NCBI GenBank assembly: GCA_007136145.1
Contig: SLHN01000216.1
Coordinates: forward strand, 1 to 15,590
Origin: Thioalkalivibrio sp.
GTDB lineage: Bacteria; Pseudomonadota; Gammaproteobacteria; Ectothiorhodospirales; Ectothiorhodospiraceae
Direction: 5' to 3'
DNA length: 15,590 nt
The notes beneath the pieces were generated by a model. That model saw nothing but the letters and a program-made list of their open reading frames with translations, was not told the DNA's origin and searched no databases. Of this stretch, positions 6,572 to 14,059 are shown piece by piece (position 1 is the stretch's first letter; the number at the start of each line of letters is the position of its first letter). The translations under genes were made by a program, and so were the position numbers.

Positions 6572-7141
6572 TTAAGGAATAATGACAACCAGGGAATGAA
6601 GAGGAATGCGAGGAAAAAGGTCTATCAGATCCGCGTTGCGCATCCGAATACATCCATGGGACGCCGGTCTGCCGATGTGTCCCTCATCAGCGGTACCGTG
6701 GATGTAGATGTATCGAGAAAAACTGTCGACTTCGCCCCCGCGGTTCAAACCAGCTTCCAAACCCTCCAGCCAGAGGATCCGGGATGTGATCAGGTCTTCC
6801 GGACCTGTTGCCCCAGGGTCGCTGCGTATATTGGCAATCTCGCCGGTGTCTGCCCGCCCCCGGAAGATCGCGCCTACCGGAGCGGCATCTCCGATCCGCT
6901 GTGCGACCCAATGCAGGCCCAGTGGGGTCTGCAGGCTGCCCTCACGATTGCCAGTGCCCCGCGCAGCGGTCGACACGGGATAGACACCCCTGATCCGAGC
7001 ACTATCCCATTCATAGAGAAGCTGTTCATCGACCCGTATTACGAGAACTGGCCGCCCCCAGCCCCTGGGTTCCTTGGCCAAGGCATTCAGGACGACTGAA
7101 CTCGCCCACTCCCTATCTGGTGCCATTCGGTCGTCACCCAC
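6572..7141 (-). CDS. YkuD-domain L,D-transpeptidase family protein
   Basis: This 189-residue protein contains the YkuD (L,D-transpeptidase catalytic) domain, which forms or attaches peptidoglycan cross-links through a catalytic cysteine. The motif is complete: HGT at 148-150, IGRPASHGCIRM at 156-167 with Cys164 as nucleophile, His162 and Arg166. The N-terminal half has the expected strand pattern (PVLVIRVDEQLLYEW at 31-45) and the TPLG element at 72-75. No signal peptide or membrane helix is visible, although the enzyme's substrate is periplasmic. The start is uncertain: GTG 7141 is given, with AGGA just upstream, and ATG 7126 is a good alternative; both give a protein without a signal. It follows purF by 48 bases on the same strand and may be read with it. 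Short YkuD proteins without obvious signal peptides exist in other gammaproteobacteria. Confidence 0.88.
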   Translation of the reverse strand: MGDDRMAPDREWASSVVLNALAKEPRGWGRPVLVIRVDEQLLYEWDSARIRGVYPVSTAARGTGNREGSLQTPLGLHWVAQRIGDAAPVGAIFRGRADTGEIANIRSDPGATGPEDLITSRILWLEGLEAGLNRGGEVDSFSRYIYIHGTADEGHIGRPASHGCIRMRNADLIDLFPRIPLHSLVVIIP

Positions 7142-7189
7142 GTATCCTGGAGATCGCTGGAAACACCAACGCCTCGTGCGCTTGAACGC

Positions 7190-8701
7190 TCATTTCTTGT
7201 TCGCCAGGTCCAGAACCTCGCCACCCATCGACTCGACCTCCGACATGTTTGCATCGGCACGAAGGGAAGACAGATATTCCAGGTAGTCCGGGGCGAGACC
7301 AGTCACATAATTGCCGTCGAACACGGAACAGTCGAAGCGTTCGATCGAGCGATTGCCACGCTGTACCGCAGCAACCAGATCGTCGAGATCCTGATATATG
7401 AGCCTGTCCGCCGCAATCGCGGCACACACGGAATCTTCGTCCCTGCCATGCGCGATCAGCTCGTTCGCGGCGGGCATGTCTATGCCATAGACGTTCGGAA
7501 AACGGACCGGAGGTGCAGCCGACGCGAAATAGACCTTGCGGGCACCTGCTTCCCGTGCCATGAGTACGATTTCCCTCGAGGTAGTGCCGCGGACGATGGA
7601 ATCATCGACCAGCATCACGTTCTTGTCCCTGAATTCAAGGCCGATGGCGTTCAGCTTCTGGCGTACCGATTTTCGTCGCCTCGTCTGACCCGGCATAATG
7701 AAGGTTCGGCCGATGTAGCGGTTCTTGATGAAGCCCTCGCGGTACTTGATACCGAGTTCATGTGCCATCTCGAGTGCCACGGTACGTCCGGTATCCGGAA
7801 TCGGCACGACCACGTCGATATCGTGATCGGGCCAGATACGGCGTATCTTTTGTCCCAGACGTGTACCCATGCGCATGCGGGCCCTGTGCACAAAGACGTT
7901 GTCCATGACCGAGTCAGGGCGGGCAAAATAGACGTGCTCGAAGATACAGGGGTTGAGTACCGGACTTGGGGCACAGGAGCGAGTCGCGAGCTGGCCCTCG
8001 GGGGTGATGAAAATGCCCTCACCCGGCTCAAGATCGCGTTCCAGCTCGAAGCCCAGCGATTCGAGCGCCGCACTCTCGGAAGCTACCATCCACTCGATGC
8101 CATCACCCGTTTCACGGCGCCCAAAAACCAGGGGGCGAATTCCGAAAGGATCCCGGAAAGCCACCAGACCGCGCCCGGCAATCATCCCGACCACCGCATA
8201 GGCGCCCTGGGCACGCTGGTGAACGCGGGAAATGGCGTTGAAAACGGCATCGCCCGTCAAGCCATTATCCAGAAACCGCAGCAACTCCTGGGCAAACACG
8301 TTGAGCAGGATTTCGGAGTCCGAATCGGTGTTGATGTGACGGCGGTCGGTCGCGAACAGGGCCTGCTTCAACTCCCGAGCGTTGATCAGATTCCCGTTAT
8401 GTCCCAGGGTGATCCCAAACGGCGAATTGACGTAGAACGGCTGCGCCTCGGCGGAACTGGAGGTGCCAGCGGTCGGGTAACGTACGTGCCCGATCCCCAT
8501 GTTTCCAACCAGTCCCCGCATGTGCTGCGCATGGAATACATCCCGCACCAGACCATTGTCCTTGCGCAGATGCAAGCGCCCCTGCTCATCGGATGTCACG
8601 ATTCCCGCGGCGTCCTGGCCTCTATGTTGCAGAACCAGCATCGCGTCATAAAGAAGCTGATTCACCGCTGCAGTGCCGACTACGCCTACCACTCCACACA
8701 T
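7190..8701 (-). CDS. purF: Amidophosphoribosyltransferase (glutamine PRPP amidotransferase)
   Basis: PurF makes 5-phosphoribosylamine from PRPP and glutamine, the first committed step of purine synthesis, in the cytoplasm. The protein has 503 residues (E. coli 505). It starts MCGVVGVVG, so Cys2 becomes the N-terminal nucleophile after Met removal; there is no propeptide as in Bacillus-type PurF. The glutaminase domain fills about the first 240 residues (GHVRYPTAG, LGHNGNLIN, DSEILL are visible). The phosphoribosyltransferase domain carries the PRPP loop MLVDDSIVRGTTS at 363-375. ATG 8701 is preceded by GGAG at good spacing; the frame is open further upstream inside cvpA but that part is not PurF-like. 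The gene lies 37 bases after cvpA, the usual partner, and the two probably share a transcript. No metZ gene follows, unlike in Pseudomonas. Confidence 0.98.
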   Translation of the reverse strand: MCGVVGVVGTAAVNQLLYDAMLVLQHRGQDAAGIVTSDEQGRLHLRKDNGLVRDVFHAQHMRGLVGNMGIGHVRYPTAGTSSSAEAQPFYVNSPFGITLGHNGNLINARELKQALFATDRRHINTDSDSEILLNVFAQELLRFLDNGLTGDAVFNAISRVHQRAQGAYAVVGMIAGRGLVAFRDPFGIRPLVFGRRETGDGIEWMVASESAALESLGFELERDLEPGEGIFITPEGQLATRSCAPSPVLNPCIFEHVYFARPDSVMDNVFVHRARMRMGTRLGQKIRRIWPDHDIDVVVPIPDTGRTVALEMAHELGIKYREGFIKNRYIGRTFIMPGQTRRRKSVRQKLNAIGLEFRDKNVMLVDDSIVRGTTSREIVLMAREAGARKVYFASAAPPVRFPNVYGIDMPAANELIAHGRDEDSVCAAIAADRLIYQDLDDLVAAVQRGNRSIERFDCSVFDGNYVTGLAPDYLEYLSSLRADANMSEVESMGGEVLDLANKK

Positions 8702-8738
8702 GGGAACTCCAGGGGGCCGTTCATTGCCCGAGGCCGGG

Positions 8739-9242
8739 TCATACCTCGTCGGGGAGGTTGCGCAGCCGTTCCCCGAACTCGTCGGGAAGCAGGTCCAGCA
8801 ACCAGCCGACAATGCGCTCGAATTCGGGCACCAACCTGCTTTCCTGCCACCACGGTTCCTCGGGGAACAGCGTCAGGGCTGCCAGGAACACCAGAAGCGC
8901 CACGATCAGAACGCCGCGCAACAGACCGAAGACAATTCCAAGCGAACGATCCGTACCGGTGAGCCCCGTACCCCGAACCAGCCGTGTGGCGATGATACCG
9001 GCGATTCCGCCCGCGATCAGCACCATAATGAACAGTATGCCGAAAGCAATCCCCAGCCGAAGGGTTTCGTCGCTTAGGACACTGGGAAGATACGCAGCGG
9101 TACCGGAGGCAAATCGGATCCCGACCCAGATTGCCAGGATCCACGTGGCCAACGAGAAGACCTCCCGCACGAACCCGCGGTAAAGACTGATCAGGCCGGA
9201 AACGAGCACAAGTCCCAGAAATACGAAGTCAAGCCAATTCAC
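8739..9242 (-). CDS. cvpA: CvpA family membrane protein
   Basis: This is a 167-residue inner-membrane protein of the CvpA family (colicin V production protein in E. coli). It shows four hydrophobic segments at about 5-22, 28-45, 63-87 and 103-127, and the family N-terminus with the pattern WLDFVFLGLVLVSGLISLYRG followed by REVFSLATWILA. The start is GTG at 9242, with a weak purine-rich stretch (GGATGAGAA) about ten bases upstream. CvpA is found immediately before purF across gammaproteobacteria, as here. Its exact activity is not established; links to membrane or envelope integrity have been reported. A leader of 197 bases separates it from the SPOR gene, longer than usual, and contains competing inverted repeats. 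Confidence 0.93.
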   Translation of the reverse strand: MNWLDFVFLGLVLVSGLISLYRGFVREVFSLATWILAIWVGIRFASGTAAYLPSVLSDETLRLGIAFGILFIMVLIAGGIAGIIATRLVRGTGLTGTDRSLGIVFGLLRGVLIVALLVFLAALTLFPEEPWWQESRLVPEFERIVGWLLDLLPDEFGERLRNLPDEV

Positions 9243-9261
9243 GTTGTCCGATTCTCATCCG

Positions 9262-9322
9262 TGCCCGCAAGGTGCGGGAAAGCTTCGGGATTGGCCACCG
9301 TCAAAGGAGAGTCCTGCGGGCA
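9262..9322 (-). promoter_or_regulatory. Leader of cvpA-purF with competing hairpins (possible attenuator)
   Basis: In the transcribed minus strand, TGCCCGCA (9322-9315) and CCCGCA (9278-9273) can each pair with TGCGGGCA (9269-9262). The 8-bp long-range stem and the 6-bp local hairpin exclude each other. The shared arm lies about 20 bases before the cvpA GTG, next to the weak ribosome binding site. Control of translation by switching is possible; nothing identifies a ligand and no known riboswitch class is recognised. Confidence 0.3.
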
Positions 9323-9351
9323 ACCCACGGGTGACGCTGTCATCAAGAGAG

Positions 9352-9383
9352 CGCCGTAGTGTAACCCAGAGCGCGAGCCCGAA
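9352..9383 (-). promoter_or_regulatory. Weak candidate promoter before cvpA
   Basis: On the minus strand TTGCGT and TACACT are separated by 19 bases, within the long gap after the SPOR gene. The spacing is longer than optimal, so this is only a plausible start point for a cvpA-purF transcript. Confidence 0.25.
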
Positions 9384-9440
9384 CGCAATCCGGGGGGCTT
9401 GTTGCGATGGTTGGCATTTACCTTACCGACATGACGAAAC

Positions 9441-10052
9441 TCAGGGGTGAGCGACCACGATGCCAGTCACATTCATCCTTCGACCCACCTCGTCACGGAG
9501 ACGAAGTGCCTCATCGCGCTGTGCCCTTGGACCCACCTTTACCCTCCATACAGTCCCCCCATCCGCCCGAGCCCGCTCGACAAACGCAGGGAACCCAGCA
9601 GCACGCAGCGCCTGAGCCTGTTCGTTTGCGTTACTCTCCCGACGATAGCTGCCCACCTGTACCGCCCACCCGACTCCCACAGCGCGACCCGAATCAGCCA
9701 TGGCAGGCGGCGACCGTATCGCGTTTCCCGATCCTTCAGACCCACCGGATTCAGCTCTGCTCCCATTGCCGTCGGGTCCAGTCGGTCGCGTATCCCGGTA
9801 TGCGCTCGCTTCCGGTACGTGCATGACAATCGGAGGTGATTCGTAGCCGGTTGCCGGGTCAAGCGGAGCTTGTACAGGCCCAGCGGGCGCCAGGGGTGCC
9901 ACGAACTTCGGACGTTCGGGAATCGGCTGTTCAAGGCCTTGCATCGCCTCGTATCCGGCGCCATCAAACAACCACGGCAGGAACAGGACGGCGAGAAAAA
10001 TCAGTACGACCGCACCAACCATTCGATACCGCACGGGTCGTTCGATAGTCAT
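9441..10052 (-). CDS. dedD: SPOR domain protein, DedD-like
   Basis: This is a 203-residue bitopic inner-membrane protein with a short cytoplasmic N-terminus, one membrane helix (about 10-29, VGAVVLIFLAVLFLPWLF), a long proline- and glycine-rich periplasmic linker (35-125), and a C-terminal SPOR domain (127-203; VGWAVQVGSYRRESNANEQAQALRAAG then WRVKVGPRAQRDEALRL). SPOR domains bind denuded glycan strands at the division septum, and DedD assists cell constriction in E. coli. Its position before cvpA-purF matches dedD in E. coli and the SPOR gene in Pseudomonas. The ATG at 10052 lacks a strong ribosome binding site. The usual upstream neighbour folC is absent and 230 non-coding bases precede the gene. 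The orthology to DedD is by architecture and synteny; linkers of this kind do not align well. Confidence 0.88.
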   Translation of the reverse strand: MTIERPVRYRMVGAVVLIFLAVLFLPWLFDGAGYEAMQGLEQPIPERPKFVAPLAPAGPVQAPLDPATGYESPPIVMHVPEASAYRDTRPTGPDGNGSRAESGGSEGSGNAIRSPPAMADSGRAVGVGWAVQVGSYRRESNANEQAQALRAAGFPAFVERARADGGTVWRVKVGPRAQRDEALRLRDEVGRRMNVTGIVVAHP

Positions 10053-10282
10053 CCGTAATCAACCGGATACACGTAGCCGACTGACCGCGAAGCACGGAAC
10101 TGGATACACGGAGTTGCATGATTTGAGATCATGGGTGGTCGGGGCCCGATTGTCAGCACCTGACGGCGCTTGAGGATCGTTGCCGCCGGCAGGAAGCAGT
10201 ATACCGGGCCAACAGGGTTGTTTTCGAGGGTGTGGCCATCGGTTGGCCACGGATGGCAGTTGATCAAGGATGGCCGGCGCCT
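10053..10282. other. Non-coding gap at the usual position of folC
   Basis: Between accD and the SPOR gene, 230 bases hold no recognisable FolC segment in any frame. The gap contains a 13-base direct repeat with one mismatch (10061-10073 and 10098-10110), a stem GTGGCCA/TGGCCAC (10232-10238 and 10244-10250), a stem CATGAT/ATCATG (10117-10122 and 10128-10133), and a TATACT box on the minus strand at 10203-10198 without a good -35 partner. It may carry the end of the accD transcript and a new promoter. Confidence 0.55.
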
Positions 10283-11251
10283 TCAGGACTGGAACGACTT
10301 GCCATCGGCTGGCTCAAGCACCTCTCCGTAAACCGGACCCGTCGCATTGCTATCCGGAATCCCGTTGCGACTCTCCGTAGACAACTCGGGCGCAGGCGGG
10401 ATGTGATGGGTCAGCATTGCCAATAGCATGGCCAGCCGCGAACGCATTTCCCGCCGGTCGATGATCAGGTCGATGGCCCCGTGTTCGAGCAAGAACTCGG
10501 ACCGCTGAAATCCCTCGGGAAGGGTTTCACGCACCGTCTGCTGTATGACCCGCGGACCGGCAAATCCGATCAATGCCTTGGGCTCCGCGGCGTTGATATC
10601 ACCAAGCATCGCCAAACTGGCAGAGACTCCACCCATCGTCGGGTCGGTCATTACCGAGACGAAGGGTACCCGCGCCTCACGCAGACGGGCCAGCGCCGCG
10701 CTGGTTTTCGCCATTTGCATCAGCGAGAACAGGGCCTCCTGCATACGCGCGCCACCACTGGCGGAAAAACACACCAGGGGAATACGTTCCTTCAGCGCGC
10801 GCTCGGCACCGCGCACGAAGCGTTCACCAACCGCGGAACCCATCGACCCCCCCATGAAAAAGAAGTCGAACGCAGCGGCGACGATCGGAGCGCCCTCCAG
10901 CTCACCCCGCATCACCAAAAGGGCATCCCGTTCCCCGGTGGCCTTTTGGGCTGCAGCGATCCGATCCCGGTATTTCTTGCTATCGCGGAACTTCAGCACA
11001 TCGGACGCCTCGACACCGCCACCAATCTCCTCACGCTGGCCTTCGTCGAGAAAAATCTCCAATCGACGCCGTGCTCCGATTCGGCGATGATTCCCGCACT
11101 TCGGACACACGTCCATATTCCGTTCCAGTTCCGGCCGGTACAGGGTTGCGTCACACCCATCGCAGCGCACCCAAAGCCCTTCCGGGACCGTGCGTTTCGC
11201 CGCGCTGTCGGTACGGATGCGGGATGGCATCAGTTTCTCGAACCAACTCAT
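10283..11251 (-). CDS. accD: Acetyl-CoA carboxylase carboxyltransferase subunit beta
   Basis: AccD, with AccA, transfers the carboxyl group from biotin carrier protein to acetyl-CoA, giving malonyl-CoA for fatty acid synthesis. The 322-residue protein begins MSWFEKLMPSRI as in other proteobacteria. The N-terminal zinc ribbon has Cys30, Cys33, Cys49 and Cys52 (CDGC then CPKC). The carboxyltransferase (crotonase-type) core follows from about residue 80, with FFFMGGSMGSAVGERF, SASGGARMQEA and PTMGGVSASLAMLGD visible. The ATG has AGGA eight bases upstream. It follows trpA by 46 bases on the same strand, an arrangement seen in several gammaproteobacteria. The C-terminal tail after about residue 290 is variable in the family. 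The usual downstream partner folC is missing here. Confidence 0.98.
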   Translation of the reverse strand: MSWFEKLMPSRIRTDSAAKRTVPEGLWVRCDGCDATLYRPELERNMDVCPKCGNHRRIGARRRLEIFLDEGQREEIGGGVEASDVLKFRDSKKYRDRIAAAQKATGERDALLVMRGELEGAPIVAAAFDFFFMGGSMGSAVGERFVRGAERALKERIPLVCFSASGGARMQEALFSLMQMAKTSAALARLREARVPFVSVMTDPTMGGVSASLAMLGDINAAEPKALIGFAGPRVIQQTVRETLPEGFQRSEFLLEHGAIDLIIDRREMRSRLAMLLAMLTHHIPPAPELSTESRNGIPDSNATGPVYGEVLEPADGKSFQS

Positions 11252-11297
11252 CAGCTTTTCCTGCGGCTATTCCAGTTTTCCATGGATGGTCCCGTGA

Positions 11298-12131
11298 TCA
11301 GGCGGGCGCCGGAACCTCGGCAACGCGTGCTTTGTCCATCGCCGCACGCATTTCCCGCACCAGGTCCGCGGCGGCGGCACGAAATTGCTCGGGTGCCTGC
11401 GGAAACCGCGTGACCAGCTGAACGATCGCACTGCCAACCACCACCGCGTCCGCTACCCTGGCGACGCTTGCAGCGGTGTTCGCGTCCCGGATCCCGAACC
11501 CCACTCCCAGCGGAAGCGCGGTCAGTGCGCGGATCGACTCCAGGCGGTTACCCAGTTCGGCTGTGTCCAGGGTCTGCGAACCGGTGACGCCCTTCAGCGA
11601 AACATAATAAATGAATCCCCGTGCAGCGGCCGACACCTGCCGCAAGCGCTTGTCGGTTGTCGTGGGAGCAATCAGGAAGATCGGGTCAATTCCGACACGC
11701 TCAAGCACCCCGGTCCAGTCACCGCTCTCTTCCGGCGGAAGATCCACCATTAGCACACCGTCCACGCCGGCAGCGGCCGCTGCCTCGGCAAAGACCTCGA
11801 CACCCATCCGCTCCACGGGATTCAGGTACCCCATCAGCACGACCGGCGTATCCTGATCATGCTCGCGGAATACGCGAACCATTCCCATCACGTCGCGCAA
11901 ACTGGTGCCATGAGAGAGGGCGCGCTCACAGGCTTGCTGGATCACCGGTCCGTCGGCCATGGGATCGGAGAACGGCACCCCCAACTCCAGCAGATCCGCG
12001 CGGGCAGCCACGAGGTCGTGCATCAATGGCACCGTCACATCCGGGCTCGGATCACCGGCTGTCACATAAGGAACCAACGCCGATCGGCCTTTGGACCGGG
12101 TCTCGGCAAAGCGTTTCGTAATCCGGCTCAC
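11298..12131 (-). CDS. trpA: Tryptophan synthase alpha subunit
   Basis: TrpA cleaves indole-3-glycerol phosphate to indole and glyceraldehyde 3-phosphate; indole is channelled to TrpB. The 277-residue TIM barrel has catalytic Glu49 (LLELGVPFSDPMADGPVIQ) and Asp60 at the same numbers as the Salmonella enzyme, the GVLMVDLPPEE strand, and the C-terminal phosphate-binding elements GVGFGIRD and DAVVVGSAIV. The start is GTG 12131, overlapping the trpB stop by four bases (GTGA), which implies translational coupling and equal synthesis of the two subunits. accD follows after 46 bases. Confidence 0.97.
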   Translation of the reverse strand: MSRITKRFAETRSKGRSALVPYVTAGDPSPDVTVPLMHDLVAARADLLELGVPFSDPMADGPVIQQACERALSHGTSLRDVMGMVRVFREHDQDTPVVLMGYLNPVERMGVEVFAEAAAAAGVDGVLMVDLPPEESGDWTGVLERVGIDPIFLIAPTTTDKRLRQVSAAARGFIYYVSLKGVTGSQTLDTAELGNRLESIRALTALPLGVGFGIRDANTAASVARVADAVVVGSAIVQLVTRFPQAPEQFRAAAADLVREMRAAMDKARVAEVPAPA

Positions 12132-13348
12132 AATTCGATCCCCTCGAGTCGGGCGATGGTATTCAGGTCCTTGTCGCCGCGCCCGGACAGATTGATGATC
12201 ACGCTTTGGTCCGCACGCATGCTGGGAGCCAAAGCAAGGACATGGGCTATGGCATGACTCGTTTCCAACGCGGGAATGATGCCCTCGGTACGCGTCAATC
12301 GATGGAACGCACGCAATGACTCATCGTCGGTCACGGAAACGTAAGTTGCGCGCCCGATGTCCTTCAGCCAGGCATGTTCCGGTCCGACACCGGGGTAATC
12401 CAGGCCCGCGGAAATAGAATGAGTTTCGATGATCTGGCCGTTGTCATCCTCCATCAGATAGGTGCGGTTTCCATGGAGTACGCCAGGGCGCCCCGCGCAA
12501 AGCGGCGCGGAATGGCGCCCGGTCGCCACACCCTCCCCTCCAGCCTCGACACCGATCATGGCGACCGATGTGTCCCCGAGGAAAGGGTGAAACAGCCCAA
12601 TCGCGTTGGAGCCACCACCGACGCACGCGACAAGGGCATCGGGTAGCCGTCCCGTCATCTCCAGGTGCTGTGCTCGCGCTTCCCGACCGATCACCGACTG
12701 AAAATCCCGGACCATCGCCGGATACGGGTGCGGACCAGCCACGGTACCAATTATGTAAAAGGTATCGTCGACGTTCGTGACCCAGTCCCGCATCGCCTCA
12801 TTCAGAGCATCCTTCAGCGTGCGTGATCCGGATTTGACCGCGACAACGTCGGCTCCCAACAAGCGCATACGATAGACATTCGGCGATTGCCGCTGGATAT
12901 CCTCGGCACCCATGTACACGACGCATTCCAGACCGAGGCGGGCCGCAACCGTAGCCGTGGCTACTCCGTGTTGTCCGGCGCCAGTCTCGGCGATGATGCG
13001 CGTCTTGCCCAACCGTTTCGCCAGAAGCGCCTGACCAATCGTGTTGTTCACCTTGTGCGCGCCGGTGTGGTTGAGATCCTCGCGCTTCAGGTAGACCTGC
13101 GCGCCACCGAGCTCGCGTGACAGACGCTCGGCGTGATAAAGCGGGCTGGGCCGGCCAACGAAATGCTGCAAGTCCGCATCCAGTTCTGCAAGGAACTGGG
13201 GATCCTTCATGTACTTTTCGTAAACCGCCTGGAGTTCATCCAGTGCACCCATCAGGGTCTCCGCCACGAATCGCCCACCATATGGCCCGAAGTGCCCGCG
13301 CGCATCCGGAAACGCCGCCCAGTCGATCTCCTGCTTCATTTCAGTCAC
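12128..13348 (-). CDS. trpB: Tryptophan synthase beta subunit
   Basis: TrpB condenses indole with serine to tryptophan using pyridoxal phosphate. The 406-residue protein shows the beta-chain N-terminus (DARGHFGPYGGRFVAETL), the PLP lysine Lys99 in LNHTGAHKVNNTIGQAL, the phosphate-binding loop GGGSNAIGLFHPF, and the C-terminal SGRGDKD. The start is taken as GTG 13348, which overlaps the trpF stop by eight bases; ATG 13339 three codons later is an equally plausible start. A GGTGG stretch lies just upstream. It is the classic trpB1 type that works with TrpA, and trpA follows with a 4-base overlap. Confidence 0.98.
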   Translation of the reverse strand: MTEMKQEIDWAAFPDARGHFGPYGGRFVAETLMGALDELQAVYEKYMKDPQFLAELDADLQHFVGRPSPLYHAERLSRELGGAQVYLKREDLNHTGAHKVNNTIGQALLAKRLGKTRIIAETGAGQHGVATATVAARLGLECVVYMGAEDIQRQSPNVYRMRLLGADVVAVKSGSRTLKDALNEAMRDWVTNVDDTFYIIGTVAGPHPYPAMVRDFQSVIGREARAQHLEMTGRLPDALVACVGGGSNAIGLFHPFLGDTSVAMIGVEAGGEGVATGRHSAPLCAGRPGVLHGNRTYLMEDDNGQIIETHSISAGLDYPGVGPEHAWLKDIGRATYVSVTDDESLRAFHRLTRTEGIIPALETSHAIAHVLALAPSMRADQSVIINLSGRGDKDLNTIARLEGIEL

Positions 13349-13967
13349 GTTCCACCTGTCTCACCGCATCCACGAAATCCCGAACCAGCCGGGGATCCTT
13401 CCGCCCGGGCGCCGATTCCACGCCCGAGCTTACGTCCACACCAAAGGGGTCCGTCAACGCCAAAGCTTGCCCGACATTCACCGCATCCAGCCCTCCGGCC
13501 AGCAACCAGGGCCTCTGGAGTGGCCCTGGGATCGCCCGCCAGTCGAAAGCCGTGCCCGATCCGCCCATCTTGCCCGTGCCGTGGCTGTCCAGCAGAAAGC
13601 CCCGTGCGTACGGATGGGCATCCATCATCGGCCTCGGATCGGCACCGTCGGCCATCGCCAGGGCCTTCAGGTAGGGAATCCCGAAGCCATTGCAGAAATC
13701 CGCGTCCTCCGCGCCATGAAACTGCAGAAAATCCAGCCGACATCCACTGAGTACCCGCTCGACCTCCTCGCGGGACGGGTCGACAAACAACCCGACGGTT
13801 GCAACAAAGGGCGGCAGAACTTCGACAATCGCGACGGCCGCTTCCACGGTGACCGCCCGACGGCTCCGCGGATAGAACACCAGCCCGATCGCATCCGCAC
13901 CCGCACTGGCAACCATCAGGGCCTGCCCGGGATCGGTCAAACCGCAGATCTTGATTCGGTAGCGCAT
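13341..13967 (-). CDS. trpF: Phosphoribosylanthranilate isomerase
   Basis: TrpF isomerises N-(5-phosphoribosyl)anthranilate to CdRP in tryptophan synthesis. The 208-residue protein has the typical start RIKICGLTDPGQAL with catalytic Cys8, the GLVFYPRSRR strand, LDFLQFHGAED, and LLDSHGTGKMGGSG with the catalytic Asp127, followed by LAGGLDAVNV and VDVSSGVESAPGRKD at the phosphate site. The ATG at 13967 is chosen by family alignment; the frame is open back to 14102, but that overlaps truA and resembles nothing. A separate trpF, not fused to trpC, fits the truA-trpF-trpB-trpA order of Pseudomonas-type genomes. The other trp genes are not in the window. Confidence 0.97.
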   Translation of the reverse strand: MRYRIKICGLTDPGQALMVASAGADAIGLVFYPRSRRAVTVEAAVAIVEVLPPFVATVGLFVDPSREEVERVLSGCRLDFLQFHGAEDADFCNGFGIPYLKALAMADGADPRPMMDAHPYARGFLLDSHGTGKMGGSGTAFDWRAIPGPLQRPWLLAGGLDAVNVGQALALTDPFGVDVSSGVESAPGRKDPRLVRDFVDAVRQVERD

Positions 13968-14059
13968 GATGACCCACGAGGTTACCAGAAGATGCCGACC
14001 GGAGCCGCATCCGAGACGCCTTGAAGGCGCACCGGGGTACGAGCCCGAGAACGGAGACG

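Noticed and set aside
7448..8962. A 504-codon open frame on the plus strand, antisense to purF and cvpA
   Set aside because: The minus strand encodes unmistakable PurF and CvpA. The antisense product shows no domain pattern; long shadow frames are common opposite GC-rich genes.
9301..9315. A glycine-riboswitch-like GGAGAG word in the cvpA leader
   Set aside because: It lies on the strand opposite to transcription and the remaining conserved parts of that riboswitch are not seen.
10049..10267. A 72-codon minus-strand frame in the accD-dedD gap
   Set aside because: It shows no FolC motif, no other recognisable pattern and no good ribosome binding site; the region looks non-coding.
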